Below are positions 1 through 7,742 of a DNA stretch of 64,000 bases, piece after piece. Origin of the DNA: Bermanella sp047621325 (GTDB taxonomy: Bacteria > Pseudomonadota > Gammaproteobacteria > Pseudomonadales > Oceanobacteraceae); NCBI GenBank assembly GCA_047621325.1, contig JBLHLT010000005.1, forward strand, positions 143,530-207,529. Direction: 5' to 3'. The notes below the pieces were generated by a model. The model made no database searches. It saw only the letters and a list, made by a program, of their open reading frames with translations, and was not told the origin of the DNA. The number at the start of each line of letters is the position of its first letter. Position 1 is the first letter of the stretch. Both the position numbers and the translations under genes were made by a program.

Positions 1-275
1 AAGAGGTCATCAAACACAGTGAAGCCCTTTACGAAGCACTCACTAAGCTAGGCATTGATGTATTCCTTGATGACCGCGACAAGAAAACAAGCCCAGGTGT
101 TAAATTCGCTGACGCTGAATTAATGGGTATTCCTCATCGCATGGTATTCAGTGCTCGCGGCCTTAAAAATGGCAACATCGAATACAAAGCCCGCGCACAA
201 CAAAAAGAGGACGCGATTGAACTTAATGTTGAAGATGCCTTAAGCCACATAAAATCAGCACTAGGCATAAACTAA
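1..275 (+). CDS. proS: Prolyl-tRNA synthetase, C-terminal part (5' end outside the window)
   Basis: The open frame enters from the left edge (first full codon at base 3) and ends with TAA at 273-275. The roughly 90 residues present match the anticodon-binding domain of bacterial ProRS, including FLDDRD, PGVKFADAELMGIPHR and NIEYKAR. The enzyme charges tRNA-Pro in the cytoplasm. Only the C-terminal domain is visible, so the catalytic core and editing domain cannot be assessed. The next gene starts 3 bp after the stop, so the two are probably cotranscribed. Confidence 0.9.
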   Translation, partial: EVIKHSEALYEALTKLGIDVFLDDRDKKTSPGVKFADAELMGIPHRMVFSARGLKNGNIEYKARAQQKEDAIELNVEDALSHIKSALGIN

Positions 276-278
276 GAT

Positions 279-854
279 ATGCGCTTTGTTTTAGGCTGCC
301 TACTGCTCTTATCGGCACACTTCGCACACAGCGAGGTGGACCCAGAGCTGAGGCAGTACCTAAAACAAGCCATTAACACCAGCAGTAGCTTTAATGATCG
401 TTTCGATGCCGAAGTATGGATGGTCGACATGTCTACCCGCCTTGGGCGTTATATCAAAGACAAAAGCTTCCGCGTTTCGTTTTTAACCCACCTACATCAC
501 GCAGCCTCTGAACATGACCTACCACCAGAAATGGTGCTGGCGGTTATTCAAATAGAAAGCGCCTTCAAGCCCTACGCCCTTTCTTACGTAGGTGCACAAG
601 GTTATATGCAAGTCATGCCGTTTTGGCGCAATGAAATCGGCCGACCTGATGACAACCTAATGGATCTTAAAACCAACCTGCGATATGGCTGCGCTATTTT
701 GGCCCACTACCTTAAACGCGAAAAAGGCAACTGGACACGCGCTTTAGCACGCTACAACGGCAGTCTTGGTAAAACCAAATACCCTGAAAAAGTATTTAAC
801 GCGTGGCAAAAACGCTGGTTTGTTCAGCACATATCTCAAACCGCCATTCGATAA
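279..854 (+). CDS. Lytic transglycosylase, SLT domain
   Basis: This 191-residue protein has an N-terminal signal peptide (MRFVLGCLLLLSAHFAHS), so it is exported to the periplasm. The SLT fold occupies about residues 65-175. The catalytic glutamate lies in VIQIESAF, followed by the family motifs GAQGYMQVMP and ARYNGS. Such enzymes cleave the MurNAc-GlcNAc bond of peptidoglycan to give 1,6-anhydro ends. It is short, with only the catalytic domain and no LysM or Slt70 superhelix. It starts 3 bp after proS. The true substrate context (remodelling, recycling or assembly of envelope machines) cannot be told from sequence. Confidence 0.88.
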   Translation: MRFVLGCLLLLSAHFAHSEVDPELRQYLKQAINTSSSFNDRFDAEVWMVDMSTRLGRYIKDKSFRVSFLTHLHHAASEHDLPPEMVLAVIQIESAFKPYALSYVGAQGYMQVMPFWRNEIGRPDDNLMDLKTNLRYGCAILAHYLKREKGNWTRALARYNGSLGKTKYPEKVFNAWQKRWFVQHISQTAIR

Positions 855-916
855 AGAGATTGGAAAAACCGCATAATTCGTCTATTCCTTAATACAACAT
901 TATTAAGGAAACCCCT

Positions 917-1282
917 ATGCCTTCGTTATATGAAAAAATTGGTGGCGATAAAGCATTGAATGCGGCCGTCGACATTTTTTACAGCAAAGTAATCAGCGAC
1001 CCGACTCTTTCGCCTTTTTTCGATGGAATCGGCATGGACAGACAAAAAAAAATGCAAAAAGCATTTTTAACCGTTGCCTTTGGCGGCCCTAATAAATACA
1101 GCGGTAAAGGAATGAGAGCCGCACACTCACGCCCCGTAGCCATAGGGTTGAATGAAAAACACTTCGACAAAGTCGCCAATCACCTGCAAAAAACGCTCTT
1201 AGAACTTAGCGTGCCCTATGAACTCATCCAAGAAGCCATGAATATCGCTGCCTCTACTAAAAATGACGTTCTAAACAAATAA
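917..1282 (+). CDS. Group 1 truncated hemoglobin (trHbN-like)
   Basis: This 121-residue protein has the two-over-two globin pattern of group 1 truncated hemoglobins. It starts with SLYEKIGG, has a B/E-helix phenylalanine-rich segment, the FGGPNKYSGKGM loop, and a proximal heme histidine in AHSRPV or KHFDKV. Members bind O2 or NO, and several act in NO dioxygenation. An AAGGAAAC ribosome site precedes the ATG. It stands alone between the transglycosylase and the CBS gene, with its own weak terminator. The family is clear; the physiological ligand is not. Confidence 0.88.
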   Translation: MPSLYEKIGGDKALNAAVDIFYSKVISDPTLSPFFDGIGMDRQKKMQKAFLTVAFGGPNKYSGKGMRAAHSRPVAIGLNEKHFDKVANHLQKTLLELSVPYELIQEAMNIAASTKNDVLNK

Positions 1283-1289
1283 CCCCTGC

Positions 1290-1319
1290 TAGCCTCCGTC
1301 TTTTGGGGGCTACATTTTA
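1290..1319 (+). terminator. Probable intrinsic terminator after the globin gene
   Basis: An 8-bp stem (TAGCCTCC with GGGGGCTA, one G-T pair) around a 7-nt loop is followed by CATTTTATT. It sits 8 bp after the globin stop codon. The T-tract is interrupted, so it may be weak. Confidence 0.5.
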
Positions 1320-1397
1320 TTACCAAACATTACTCAAGATTTGAGGCATTCTGACGGTATTTGACTATTATTATTCTGTCTTCTCGGAGGAATCCTA

Positions 1398-2000
1398 ATG
1401 CTAGAGAACTATAAAACCATTAAATTCAGGAAGCTTGATACCCAACCCCATTCAATCGTACCGGACAGAGGCTATAAAGAGCTCAATTTAGAAGATTCTG
1501 CTATATCCGTCATGACGGATCATCGCCTCGAAAAAGCGCCCGTCTGTCGTACCACCACCTCACTTGAGTCGGCCAGTAAACAAATGGCCAATGAAAAAAC
1601 AAGCATGTTACTGGTAGAAAACAAAAAGGGTCAGATAGTCGGCCTTCTTTCGTCGGCTGACATTGCGGGTGAAAAACCCATTCAGTTTATAAACGAAACA
1701 AAAAAGAAGCGCAGCGAAATCAAAGTAGGTCATTTAATGAGCAATGTCGAGAATATGCCCGTATTGGATATTCAAGATGTTCTGCACTCGAAGATTGGCG
1801 ACGTGCTACACACGCTCAATGACATTGGCAGTGAATATATTTTAGTCACCACCAACAACGGTGCTGAAACCTGTATCCGTGGCATATTCAGTGCGCGCCA
1901 TATTGCTCGCTCACTGAATATTTTCTTTAGCCCTAGCCCTGGTGCAAAAACATTTGCAGAGTACAGTCGAGCATTAAGTGAAAGCCATCAAACCCATTAG
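1398..2000 (+). CDS. CBS-domain protein
   Basis: This 200-residue soluble protein has two CBS-type repeats, at about residues 30-95 (AISVMTDH ... LLSSADIAGE) and 108-190 (KVGHLMSN ... GIFSARHIARSL). CBS pairs usually bind adenine nucleotides or S-adenosyl ligands and gate a partner. No enzymatic or DNA-binding domain is attached, so this is a stand-alone sensor module. The start is well supported by CGGAGGAATCCTA just upstream of the ATG. It ends convergently 3 bp from the yihY-like gene. Function unknown. Confidence 0.75.
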   Translation: MLENYKTIKFRKLDTQPHSIVPDRGYKELNLEDSAISVMTDHRLEKAPVCRTTTSLESASKQMANEKTSMLLVENKKGQIVGLLSSADIAGEKPIQFINETKKKRSEIKVGHLMSNVENMPVLDIQDVLHSKIGDVLHTLNDIGSEYILVTTNNGAETCIRGIFSARHIARSLNIFFSPSPGAKTFAEYSRALSESHQTH

Positions 2001-2003
2001 TTG

Positions 2004-3209
2004 TTAAATGACGTGTGACACAGGCAGCCCAAGTGCTGCCTTTTTTTGTTCTCTTAATTGAGATAACACCGGGTTCAGCTGTTCAAACCAAGTGGTATCT
2101 CTATTGATTACCGCAAACTTCTCAATGCGCTTACCATGAATCAACTCACTCAAATCACCAACTGTGCTTTCATTCAAATCAACCACAACAAATAATTCAT
2201 CGTCTAAGTTTTCAACCCACTTTTCATCAATCAGCTTAACTAAAACCGCCTCCCACTCATCAACGTTCACAAGGGTTAGCGCTTGACATAACTCTTCACG
2301 CGTCACTCGCTTGCCATTATTAGTAGACTTCAATTGCTGCATGATCATAAGTGCCCAATCCAGTTCACTTGCCTGAGTACCTTTTAGATCCTTATTAACA
2401 AATGGCATTGCGCGTGCCAGTTCAGCGCCAAATAGCACCACACACCAAGCCACAAAAATCCACAACAAAAACAGAGGTACGACCGCAAACGCACCGTAAA
2501 TCAATTGGTAAGATGGTGAAAACGACACCATTTCAATGAAACCCATTTTACAAATTTCTAAAAAAACTGCCCCGCATAAGCCGCCAATAAGTGCATGTTT
2601 TATTTTCACCTGACTTGATGGTAAAAAATAATACATACCCGTTAACGTAATAAGTGAAAGTAAAAATGGCAGCCATTTAAATAACAGCTGATTAAAATGA
2701 ATAACCGAGTCAACATGATCAACCCACAACTGCGAACTCAACAAATAACTGCTCGCTAAAAACATCGCACCCAGCAATACCGGCCCTAAAATAATCACTA
2801 ACCAATAAAACAAAACTCGACGGCCCACGCGAATACTTTTCACGCGCCAAATTCGATTGAAAGAGCGTTCAATCGTCATCATTAAACTCAGCGCACTGAA
2901 TAATAAAATAACCAAGCCTATCCATGTTAACTTACGTGCCTGCTGCGAAAAATCACTCAAGTAAACTTGAATAGCATCCCCAGATGCGGGGACAAAGTGC
3001 TTAAAAAGAAAATCATGAAAGGTATCAATAAGGGAGGCATACTGTGGAAACCAAGTCAGCATAACATAACCAGATGCCATTAAAGGCACAATCGCAAACA
3101 ACGTCACAAAAGTAAGTTCAGCCGCACTACTTCGATTCTCATTGCCCTCAAAGCGTAATATTAAAAACCAACAAAAACGACTTAATTGCTTCACATTCAA
3201 AACTCGCAC
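2004..3209 (-). CDS. YihY/BrkB-family inner-membrane protein with C-terminal wHTH-like tail
   Basis: This 401-residue protein belongs to the YihY (formerly RNase BN) family. About six transmembrane segments fill residues 30-265, with the family signature near the N terminus (NRSSAAELTFVTLFAIVPL). A soluble tail of about 130 residues (KDLKGTQASELDWALMIM onward) resembles a winged-helix segment and is longer than in short family members. The listed start is GTG. A TTG at 3200, 8 nt after AAGGGGAG, is a plausible alternative. It is divergent from arsC; in Pseudomonas a yihY homolog also lies next to arsC-wrbA (recalled gene order). Molecular function of the family is unsettled. Confidence 0.8.
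   Translation of the reverse strand: MRVLNVKQLSRFCWFLILRFEGNENRSSAAELTFVTLFAIVPLMASGYVMLTWFPQYASLIDTFHDFLFKHFVPASGDAIQVYLSDFSQQARKLTWIGLVILLFSALSLMMTIERSFNRIWRVKSIRVGRRVLFYWLVIILGPVLLGAMFLASSYLLSSQLWVDHVDSVIHFNQLLFKWLPFLLSLITLTGMYYFLPSSQVKIKHALIGGLCGAVFLEICKMGFIEMVSFSPSYQLIYGAFAVVPLFLLWIFVAWCVVLFGAELARAMPFVNKDLKGTQASELDWALMIMQQLKSTNNGKRVTREELCQALTLVNVDEWEAVLVKLIDEKWVENLDDELFVVVDLNESTVGDLSELIHGKRIEKFAVINRDTTWFEQLNPVLSQLREQKKAALGLPVSHVI
2023..2047 (+). terminator. Intrinsic terminator of the CBS gene, inside the convergent yihY-like gene
   Basis: GGCAGC and GCTGCC form a hairpin followed by TTTTTTTG. It terminates plus-strand transcripts of the CBS gene. Its bases also encode the last codons of the convergent minus-strand gene, including a Lys-Lys from the T-tract complement. 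Confidence 0.75.
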
Positions 3210-3265
3210 TCCCCTTTAATGTGGGTACAATAACCCCTTTATAATAGTTTGCAATGAGACCCATC

Positions 3266-3613
3266 ATGACTGTCGAAATTTGGCATAATCCACGCTGCTC
3301 TAAATCAAGAGAAACCCTTGCGCTACTTGAGCAAAAAAACATCAATGCAAATATTTACCTCTATCTTGATGAAAAGCCTAGTGCAAAAATGATCAAAGCC
3401 GTATTGGCCAAGCTTGCAATCACCCCGCGTGAATTGCTACGCAACTCAGAAGACGCCTACAAAGCTCAAAACTTAAAAGATAAAACCCTTAGTGATACCG
3501 CTCTCATTAGTGCCATGGTTAACGAGCCTAAATTGATTCAACGCCCCATTGTCATAAACGGTGATCAAGCAAGATTAGGTCGCCCACCAGAAGACGTGCT
3601 GGAGATCGTATAG
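3266..3613 (+). CDS. arsC: Arsenate reductase, glutaredoxin-type (ArsC/YffB family)
   Basis: This thioredoxin-fold protein of about 115 residues carries the ArsC active-site motif NPRCSKSR near the N terminus and the family LIQRPIV segment, whose arginine contacts the oxyanion. ArsC reduces arsenate to arsenite using glutathione/glutaredoxin. I start it at the second in-frame ATG (MTVEIWHNPRC), because the upstream ATG at 3254 adds only four poorly conserved residues. There is no arsB, acr3 or arsR nearby. Instead it is coupled to a wrbA-like gene (stop and start overlap by one base), the order recalled from Pseudomonas, so an arsenic role is not certain. Confidence 0.87.
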   Translation: MTVEIWHNPRCSKSRETLALLEQKNINANIYLYLDEKPSAKMIKAVLAKLAITPRELLRNSEDAYKAQNLKDKTLSDTALISAMVNEPKLIQRPIVINGDQARLGRPPEDVLEIV

Positions 3614-4209
3614 TGGCCAGCCCCTATATTCTTGTCCTTTATTACAGCCAAGGGGGTGCGGTTGCATCCATGGCCGAACAAATAGGTCGCGGCATTGAAG
3701 CCTGTGCAATTGAAGCGCGCATTCGCACCGTGCCGAGTGTCTCCCCTGACACACAAAGCTCCTTGAGTGATATTCCTGAATCCGGGCCACTTTATTGCTC
3801 TGAAGATGACCTTCGTAACTGTAGCGGCTTAGTATTAGGCAGTCCGGTAAGATTCGGTAACATGGCAGGTGCAATGAAATACTTTTTAGATGGCACCTCA
3901 AATCTATGGCTAACCGGCGAACTGGTCGATAAGCCCGCAGCGGTTTTTACTAGCTCCTCTAGCCTTCATGGCGGGCAAGAAAGCACACTGTTAAGTATGA
4001 TGTTGCCGTTACTTCATCACGGCATGATCATGGCGGGTATTCCTTATACCGAGCCTAGCTTAATGGACACACAAACCGGTGGCACACCTTATGGGGTTAG
4101 CCACTTTGCAGGCAAACACAACAACCTGCCACTTAGCCAAGAAGAGATCGCACTTTGCCAAGCACAAGGCAAGCGTATCGCCAAGCTCGCCCAGCGTTTA
4201 GAGAGTTAA
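3613..4209 (+). CDS. wrbA: WrbA-type NAD(P)H:quinone oxidoreductase
   Basis: This 198-residue flavodoxin-like protein has the phosphate-binding loop YYSQGGAVASMA at its N terminus. Other family segments follow: GSPVRFGNMAGAMKYFLD, the VFTSSSSLHGGQE FMN loop, and an HHGMIMAGIPY segment. WrbA enzymes carry out two-electron reduction of quinones with FMN, limiting redox cycling. The start is GTG, with its G shared with the arsC stop (TAGTG), which implies translational coupling. A DUF2069 membrane protein gene begins at the base after its stop, so the three genes form one unit. Confidence 0.88.
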   Translation: MASPYILVLYYSQGGAVASMAEQIGRGIEACAIEARIRTVPSVSPDTQSSLSDIPESGPLYCSEDDLRNCSGLVLGSPVRFGNMAGAMKYFLDGTSNLWLTGELVDKPAAVFTSSSSLHGGQESTLLSMMLPLLHHGMIMAGIPYTEPSLMDTQTGGTPYGVSHFAGKHNNLPLSQEEIALCQAQGKRIAKLAQRLES

Positions 4210-4572
4210 ATGAACACACTTAAAATCAGCTATTTAATCGCATTAGTATGCTTCGTATTGCAGTTTGTATTGTTAGGAGTAGGCAGCTTTGATCAGCCTG
4301 ACATTGTAATAAATGGGCCGTATGATGTATTCCTCGGCTTATTACTAACCGCAATCAAGGGCATTCCTTGGTTGGTGTTAATACCCGCTTTAATCATGAA
4401 AACCAAAAACGTGATGGCATGGATGAGTTATGTTTGTTTGGTGTACTTCATTGTTTGGGTATTATCGGCATTTGGTGCACAACAGAGCGGACTGGCCACT
4501 GCAGGTGTATTTGTCACTCTAATTCAATTCATCGCGTCTAATTTTTATACCCGATTAATAAAGCGCCAATGA
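4210..4572 (+). CDS. DUF2069-family small membrane protein
   Basis: This 120-residue protein has four predicted transmembrane helices (near residues 7-27, 45-65, 73-92 and 95-115) separated by short loops. The arrangement fits the DUF2069 family, whose function is unknown. Its ATG starts at the base directly after the wrbA stop codon, so translation is probably coupled. It is the last gene of the arsC-wrbA unit and is followed by a strong terminator. Confidence 0.72.
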   Translation: MNTLKISYLIALVCFVLQFVLLGVGSFDQPDIVINGPYDVFLGLLLTAIKGIPWLVLIPALIMKTKNVMAWMSYVCLVYFIVWVLSAFGAQQSGLATAGVFVTLIQFIASNFYTRLIKRQ

Positions 4573-4576
4573 CAAA

Positions 4577-4609
4577 CAAAAACGCCACTGAATATCAGTG
4601 GCGTTTTTG
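4577..4609. terminator. Bidirectional intrinsic terminator
   Basis: The hairpin ACGCCACTG / CAGTGGCGT with a 5-nt loop is flanked by AAAAA on the left and TTTTTG on the right. It can therefore stop the DUF2069 transcript and the opposing zinc-ribbon transcript. Confidence 0.85.
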
Positions 4610-4633
4610 TGTTACTAGAAAACGAAAGACTTA

Positions 4634-4861
4634 TTAATCGATCCACTCGCTTTCATCGTCTTCGTCGGCAAGCTCAGTGGTAACCGTTTCACCACATTTT
4701 TTACACTTACCTTCAATCATGATAACGCCATCTAACTCATATTCCACGGGGTCTTTCATCCCTAGGTCTACTTGTTGGCAGTTGTTACACCAGGTTTGCT
4801 CTAAAAAAGATGCTTGATCTTCTGCGTCACGCTGGTAAAAGTCTCTTTCTTTTCTATCCAT
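4634..4861 (-). CDS. Small zinc-ribbon protein with acidic tail
   Basis: This 75-residue protein carries two Cys pairs (CNNC and CKKC) spaced as in a zinc ribbon, between a charged N terminus and a very acidic C-terminal tail (ADEDDESEWID). I start it at the ATG at 4861, preceded by TTGGAG. A longer frame opens at 4885 but lacks a ribosome site. The gene is divergent from the exonuclease-like gene, about 34 bp apart. Function unknown; such ribbons often bind nucleic acid or protein. Confidence 0.7.
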   Translation of the reverse strand: MDRKERDFYQRDAEDQASFLEQTWCNNCQQVDLGMKDPVEYELDGVIMIEGKCKKCGETVTTELADEDDESEWID

Positions 4862-4895
4862 TTTTAACTCCAATTTACTTAGCACAGGATTGTAT

Positions 4896-5402
4896 ATGGA
4901 ATACCCACGTTTTCTAGTCCTTGAGAGCAGTAGTTACGAAGAAGATGCGTATCCCATCGCTGCTTGCTGGTCTATTTTCGATGGCCAGCTCAAAGACGTC
5001 ATGATTCGACCAGAAGATGAATGGCGCAAATGGGATGCCTCTAACGAAGATCGTCATGGCATCACCCGTCAACAAATCGAAATGGTGGGCGAAACCGTTT
5101 TAGATGTGATTCGTGAGCTATCTGAAGACGTTGATAAGCAGCCTGTTTTCGTAAGCGAGCCCTATCTATATGAAAAGTGGCTTAACACCTTATATGGCGC
5201 TTACGGGGCCGAGCTACCGTTTGACATCGTACCGATGACCGATCTATTTCAAATGAGCGAAACCGTATTACAAGAAGAGCTGGAAAACCTTTCACATAAC
5301 TTATTGTTAGACTTGAAAGTACCAGAAGAGAAAGTGCGTACATGCCTAGAGCTGTACTCACGATTACTAGAAGCCGGCCTAGTAGAAGATTACACCGGCT
5401 AA
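4896..5402 (+). CDS. DnaQ/RNase T-like exonuclease-fold protein, active site apparently degenerate
   Basis: This protein of about 168 residues resembles DEDD 3'-5' exonuclease-fold proteins of the type that begin with an F-L-D-L-E-A-S-like strand and contain an IHGI motif. Here the first motif reads FLVLESSS, so the expected Asp before Glu is missing. The HGIT motif is kept (RHGITRQQIEM), and VFVSEPYLYEKWL occupies the place of the second acidic motif. The loss of acidic residues suggests a non-catalytic relative. An ATG six bases upstream is also open; I chose MEYPRF, which matches the family start. This assignment rests on motif memory. Confidence 0.5.
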   Translation: MEYPRFLVLESSSYEEDAYPIAACWSIFDGQLKDVMIRPEDEWRKWDASNEDRHGITRQQIEMVGETVLDVIRELSEDVDKQPVFVSEPYLYEKWLNTLYGAYGAELPFDIVPMTDLFQMSETVLQEELENLSHNLLLDLKVPEEKVRTCLELYSRLLEAGLVEDYTG

Positions 5403-5415
5403 TTGAGTGTTAGAC

Positions 5416-6123
5416 TTACCAGCCCATCACGGCCTTAACAAAGGGCCGTGTAAGCTTTCTTTGAGCACTTAATGACGCGTTATCTAATTGCTGCAACACC
5501 TCAAACATCTGCTCCATCTCACCATTTAGGTGACGAACCACATATTTAGCAACATCAGGTGTGATTTCTAAACCGCGGTTATGCCCACGCAGCTGTAAAG
5601 CTGAGATTTTAAATTCTTCATCAGGGTCATCAAATTCATAAACAAGACCCCACTTTAAACGAGACAACAAATCAGGCAGCTGTACGCCTAACTCATCTAA
5701 AGGCTTATCTGCGGCAAAGATCATACGCCCGCCTGCATCACGCACACGGTTAAACATATGGAAAAGTGCCTCTTCCCATAAATTATCACCTGCAATCGAC
5801 TGCAAATTATCCAATGCGATTACGGGAAGATCTTCTAAGCTCTCAAAAACCGCAGGGGAATAACCCACTAATTCGTCTAAGGGCAAATAAACACTATTCA
5901 AGCCAGATGCTTGCGCCTCATGACAGGCAGCCTGCAACAGGTGGCTACAGCCTGACCCGGCTTTGCCGCTCACATAAATGCTTTGCTCGCCTTTACCTTT
6001 GGCTGCGAGCTTTATTTGCTCAACAGCTTCAAGGTCTTGCTTAGCGAAAAAATTTTCAAATGTAGCTTCATCACGCAACTGCACCCTAAGGGGCAACTGC
6101 TCTACAACCTGTATTGATGGCAT
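5416..6123 (-). CDS. hda: DnaA regulatory inactivator Hda
   Basis: This 235-residue AAA+ protein is homologous to DnaA domain III. Its P-loop region reads VSGKAGSGCSHLLQAA, without the canonical lysine, as I recall for other Hda proteins. A Walker B-like VIALDNLQ and sensor segments follow, ending in FVKAVMGW. Hda bound to the DNA-loaded beta clamp stimulates ATP hydrolysis by DnaA and so limits re-initiation. The usual N-terminal clamp-binding motif appears as QLPLRVQLRD. Its ATG shares one base with the stop of perM (TGATG), so the two genes are coupled. Confidence 0.88.
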   Translation of the reverse strand: MPSIQVVEQLPLRVQLRDEATFENFFAKQDLEAVEQIKLAAKGKGEQSIYVSGKAGSGCSHLLQAACHEAQASGLNSVYLPLDELVGYSPAVFESLEDLPVIALDNLQSIAGDNLWEEALFHMFNRVRDAGGRMIFAADKPLDELGVQLPDLLSRLKWGLVYEFDDPDEEFKISALQLRGHNRGLEITPDVAKYVVRHLNGEMEQMFEVLQQLDNASLSAQRKLTRPFVKAVMGW

Positions 6124-7193
6124 CAGCTTTCCGAATAAAACTCTGTATCTTTATAAATTTCATGTATATGGCGTAAGAGTACCACAATTATAGCTGAGAC
6201 TGGCAGCGCCAATATTACACCAATGAACCCAAACAACTGACCACCCGCCATTATGGCGAAAATAACCGCCACAGGATGCAATCCAATCTTATCTCCCACC
6301 AAAATGGGGGTTAAAACCACAGATTCAATGACCTGCCCTACGCCAAATACAATTAAGATGAAAAATAACGGCCAATCAAGACCAAATTGAAAGTAACCCG
6401 CCGCCATCGCCGCAAGTATGCCGATGGCAAACCCCATATAAGGCACAATACTGGCTAGACCCGCAATCAGCGCCACCAGCAAAGCAAGCTTTAAGCCTAC
6501 TATCCACAAGCCAATACCGTAGATAAGCGCCAAAGCCGCCATTACCCATAGCTGACCTCGTAAAAACGCCCCCACCACTTCATTGCATTCTTGGCCAAGC
6601 TTGCTTGAGGTTCCTTGATATCTGACTGGCACAAGCTTTAACAGCTTGGCCATTAAAATATCCCAATCGCGCAACAAATAAAATCCGACAACGGGCACCA
6701 AGGTTAAGTTGACTAGAAAACTAATAAAGGCACCCGCAGACGAGGTCACTTTAGTTAATACCGAGGCCAACACATCCTGTGCATTGCCCCACTGGCTAAT
6801 AATTTGCTCTCTGATATGGTCAACATTAAACACGTCTGCTTCTAATGCTAGCGTTTCTATCAACCATGGTTGGGCAACTAGCTTAAACCACTCGAACACT
6901 AGCGGTATTTGTGCGTATACCACTTTTAATTGATGTAAAACCAAAGGCACCAGCACAATTAATGCACCTACAAAGATCAGAGTTAACACAATAAAACACA
7001 CAACCACCGACAATGTACGACTCAGACCGCGCGCCTCTAAGCGATCAGCAACAGGATCACCCAAATAGGCCAGTAACGCGCCCACCACAAAGGGCATCAA
7101 AACCGGTTCAAGCTGAAGTACCACCCAACCCAATAAAACAATCGCAAATATAATCACCAGTGGCTTCAAGCCCAACTGCACAGCATTATTCAT
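6123..7193 (-). CDS. perM: AI-2E family transporter (PerM-like)
   Basis: This 356-residue polytopic membrane protein has about eight transmembrane segments. It contains the family central motif (YLGDPVADRLEARGLSR near the N terminus) and the conserved C-terminal block GVGQVIESVVLTPILVG. The family includes PerM, TqsA and YhhT, with proposed export roles; the substrate here is unknown. It is flanked by hda (one-base overlap) and a CDP-alcohol phosphatidyltransferase gene (eight-base overlap), making a tight minus-strand operon. Confidence 0.85.
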   Translation of the reverse strand: MNNAVQLGLKPLVIIFAIVLLGWVVLQLEPVLMPFVVGALLAYLGDPVADRLEARGLSRTLSVVVCFIVLTLIFVGALIVLVPLVLHQLKVVYAQIPLVFEWFKLVAQPWLIETLALEADVFNVDHIREQIISQWGNAQDVLASVLTKVTSSAGAFISFLVNLTLVPVVGFYLLRDWDILMAKLLKLVPVRYQGTSSKLGQECNEVVGAFLRGQLWVMAALALIYGIGLWIVGLKLALLVALIAGLASIVPYMGFAIGILAAMAAGYFQFGLDWPLFFILIVFGVGQVIESVVLTPILVGDKIGLHPVAVIFAIMAGGQLFGFIGVILALPVSAIIVVLLRHIHEIYKDTEFYSES

Positions 7194-7737
7194 TAATGGC
7201 TTTCCTTACCCAGACAAACAAATAGTGCGCGCCACTTATCATGGTGACCGCAGCACAGATTAAAACCATTAGCTGTATTTGCTCATCGCTCAGCAGCCCG
7301 GTGGCTACATGCACCAATAAACTTAACACCAATAATATTTGTATAAACGTACTCAGTTTACCCAGTACGCTTGGTTGCACCACGAATGGACCAAACCAAA
7401 GGCGATACAACGCTGTCCCCCCAACCAGCATAACATCGCGACCCAACACCAGCACAAATAACCAAAGAGGTAACAAGCCCTTAAGCATCAACACCGCAGC
7501 GGTTGTTACCAACAACAGTTTGTCAGCCAACGGGTCCATAATGGCACCCCAGTGGCTTTTCCAATTAAAGCGTCTTGCCAAATACCCATCCACACCATCA
7601 GAGACACCTGCAAACGCAAAAACAATCAACGCATACTTATACTCACCAAACCACAGCAAAAGCGCGACAGGTGGCACCGCCAGTAGTCGCAAGCCGGTAA
7701 TAATATTGGGTAAATATCTCAGTATCGTTTGTTTCAT
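7186..7737 (-). CDS. CDP-alcohol phosphatidyltransferase (PgsA-like)
   Basis: This 183-residue integral membrane enzyme has the complete signature DG-x2-AR-x8-G-x3-D-x3-D, visible from SDGVDGYLARRF to MDPLADK. Members transfer a phosphatidyl group from CDP-diacylglycerol to an alcohol. PgsA makes phosphatidylglycerolphosphate from glycerol-3-phosphate. The short length and the pattern VADKLLL/LADKLLL fit PgsA-type proteins, but many genomes carry a second pgsA elsewhere, so the acceptor alcohol is not fixed. It overlaps perM by eight bases and lies 5 bp after the DUF2066 gene. Confidence 0.82.
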   Translation of the reverse strand: MKQTILRYLPNIITGLRLLAVPPVALLLWFGEYKYALIVFAFAGVSDGVDGYLARRFNWKSHWGAIMDPLADKLLLVTTAAVLMLKGLLPLWLFVLVLGRDVMLVGGTALYRLWFGPFVVQPSVLGKLSTFIQILLVLSLLVHVATGLLSDEQIQLMVLICAAVTMISGAHYLFVWVRKAINE

Positions 7738-7742
7738 TGAAC

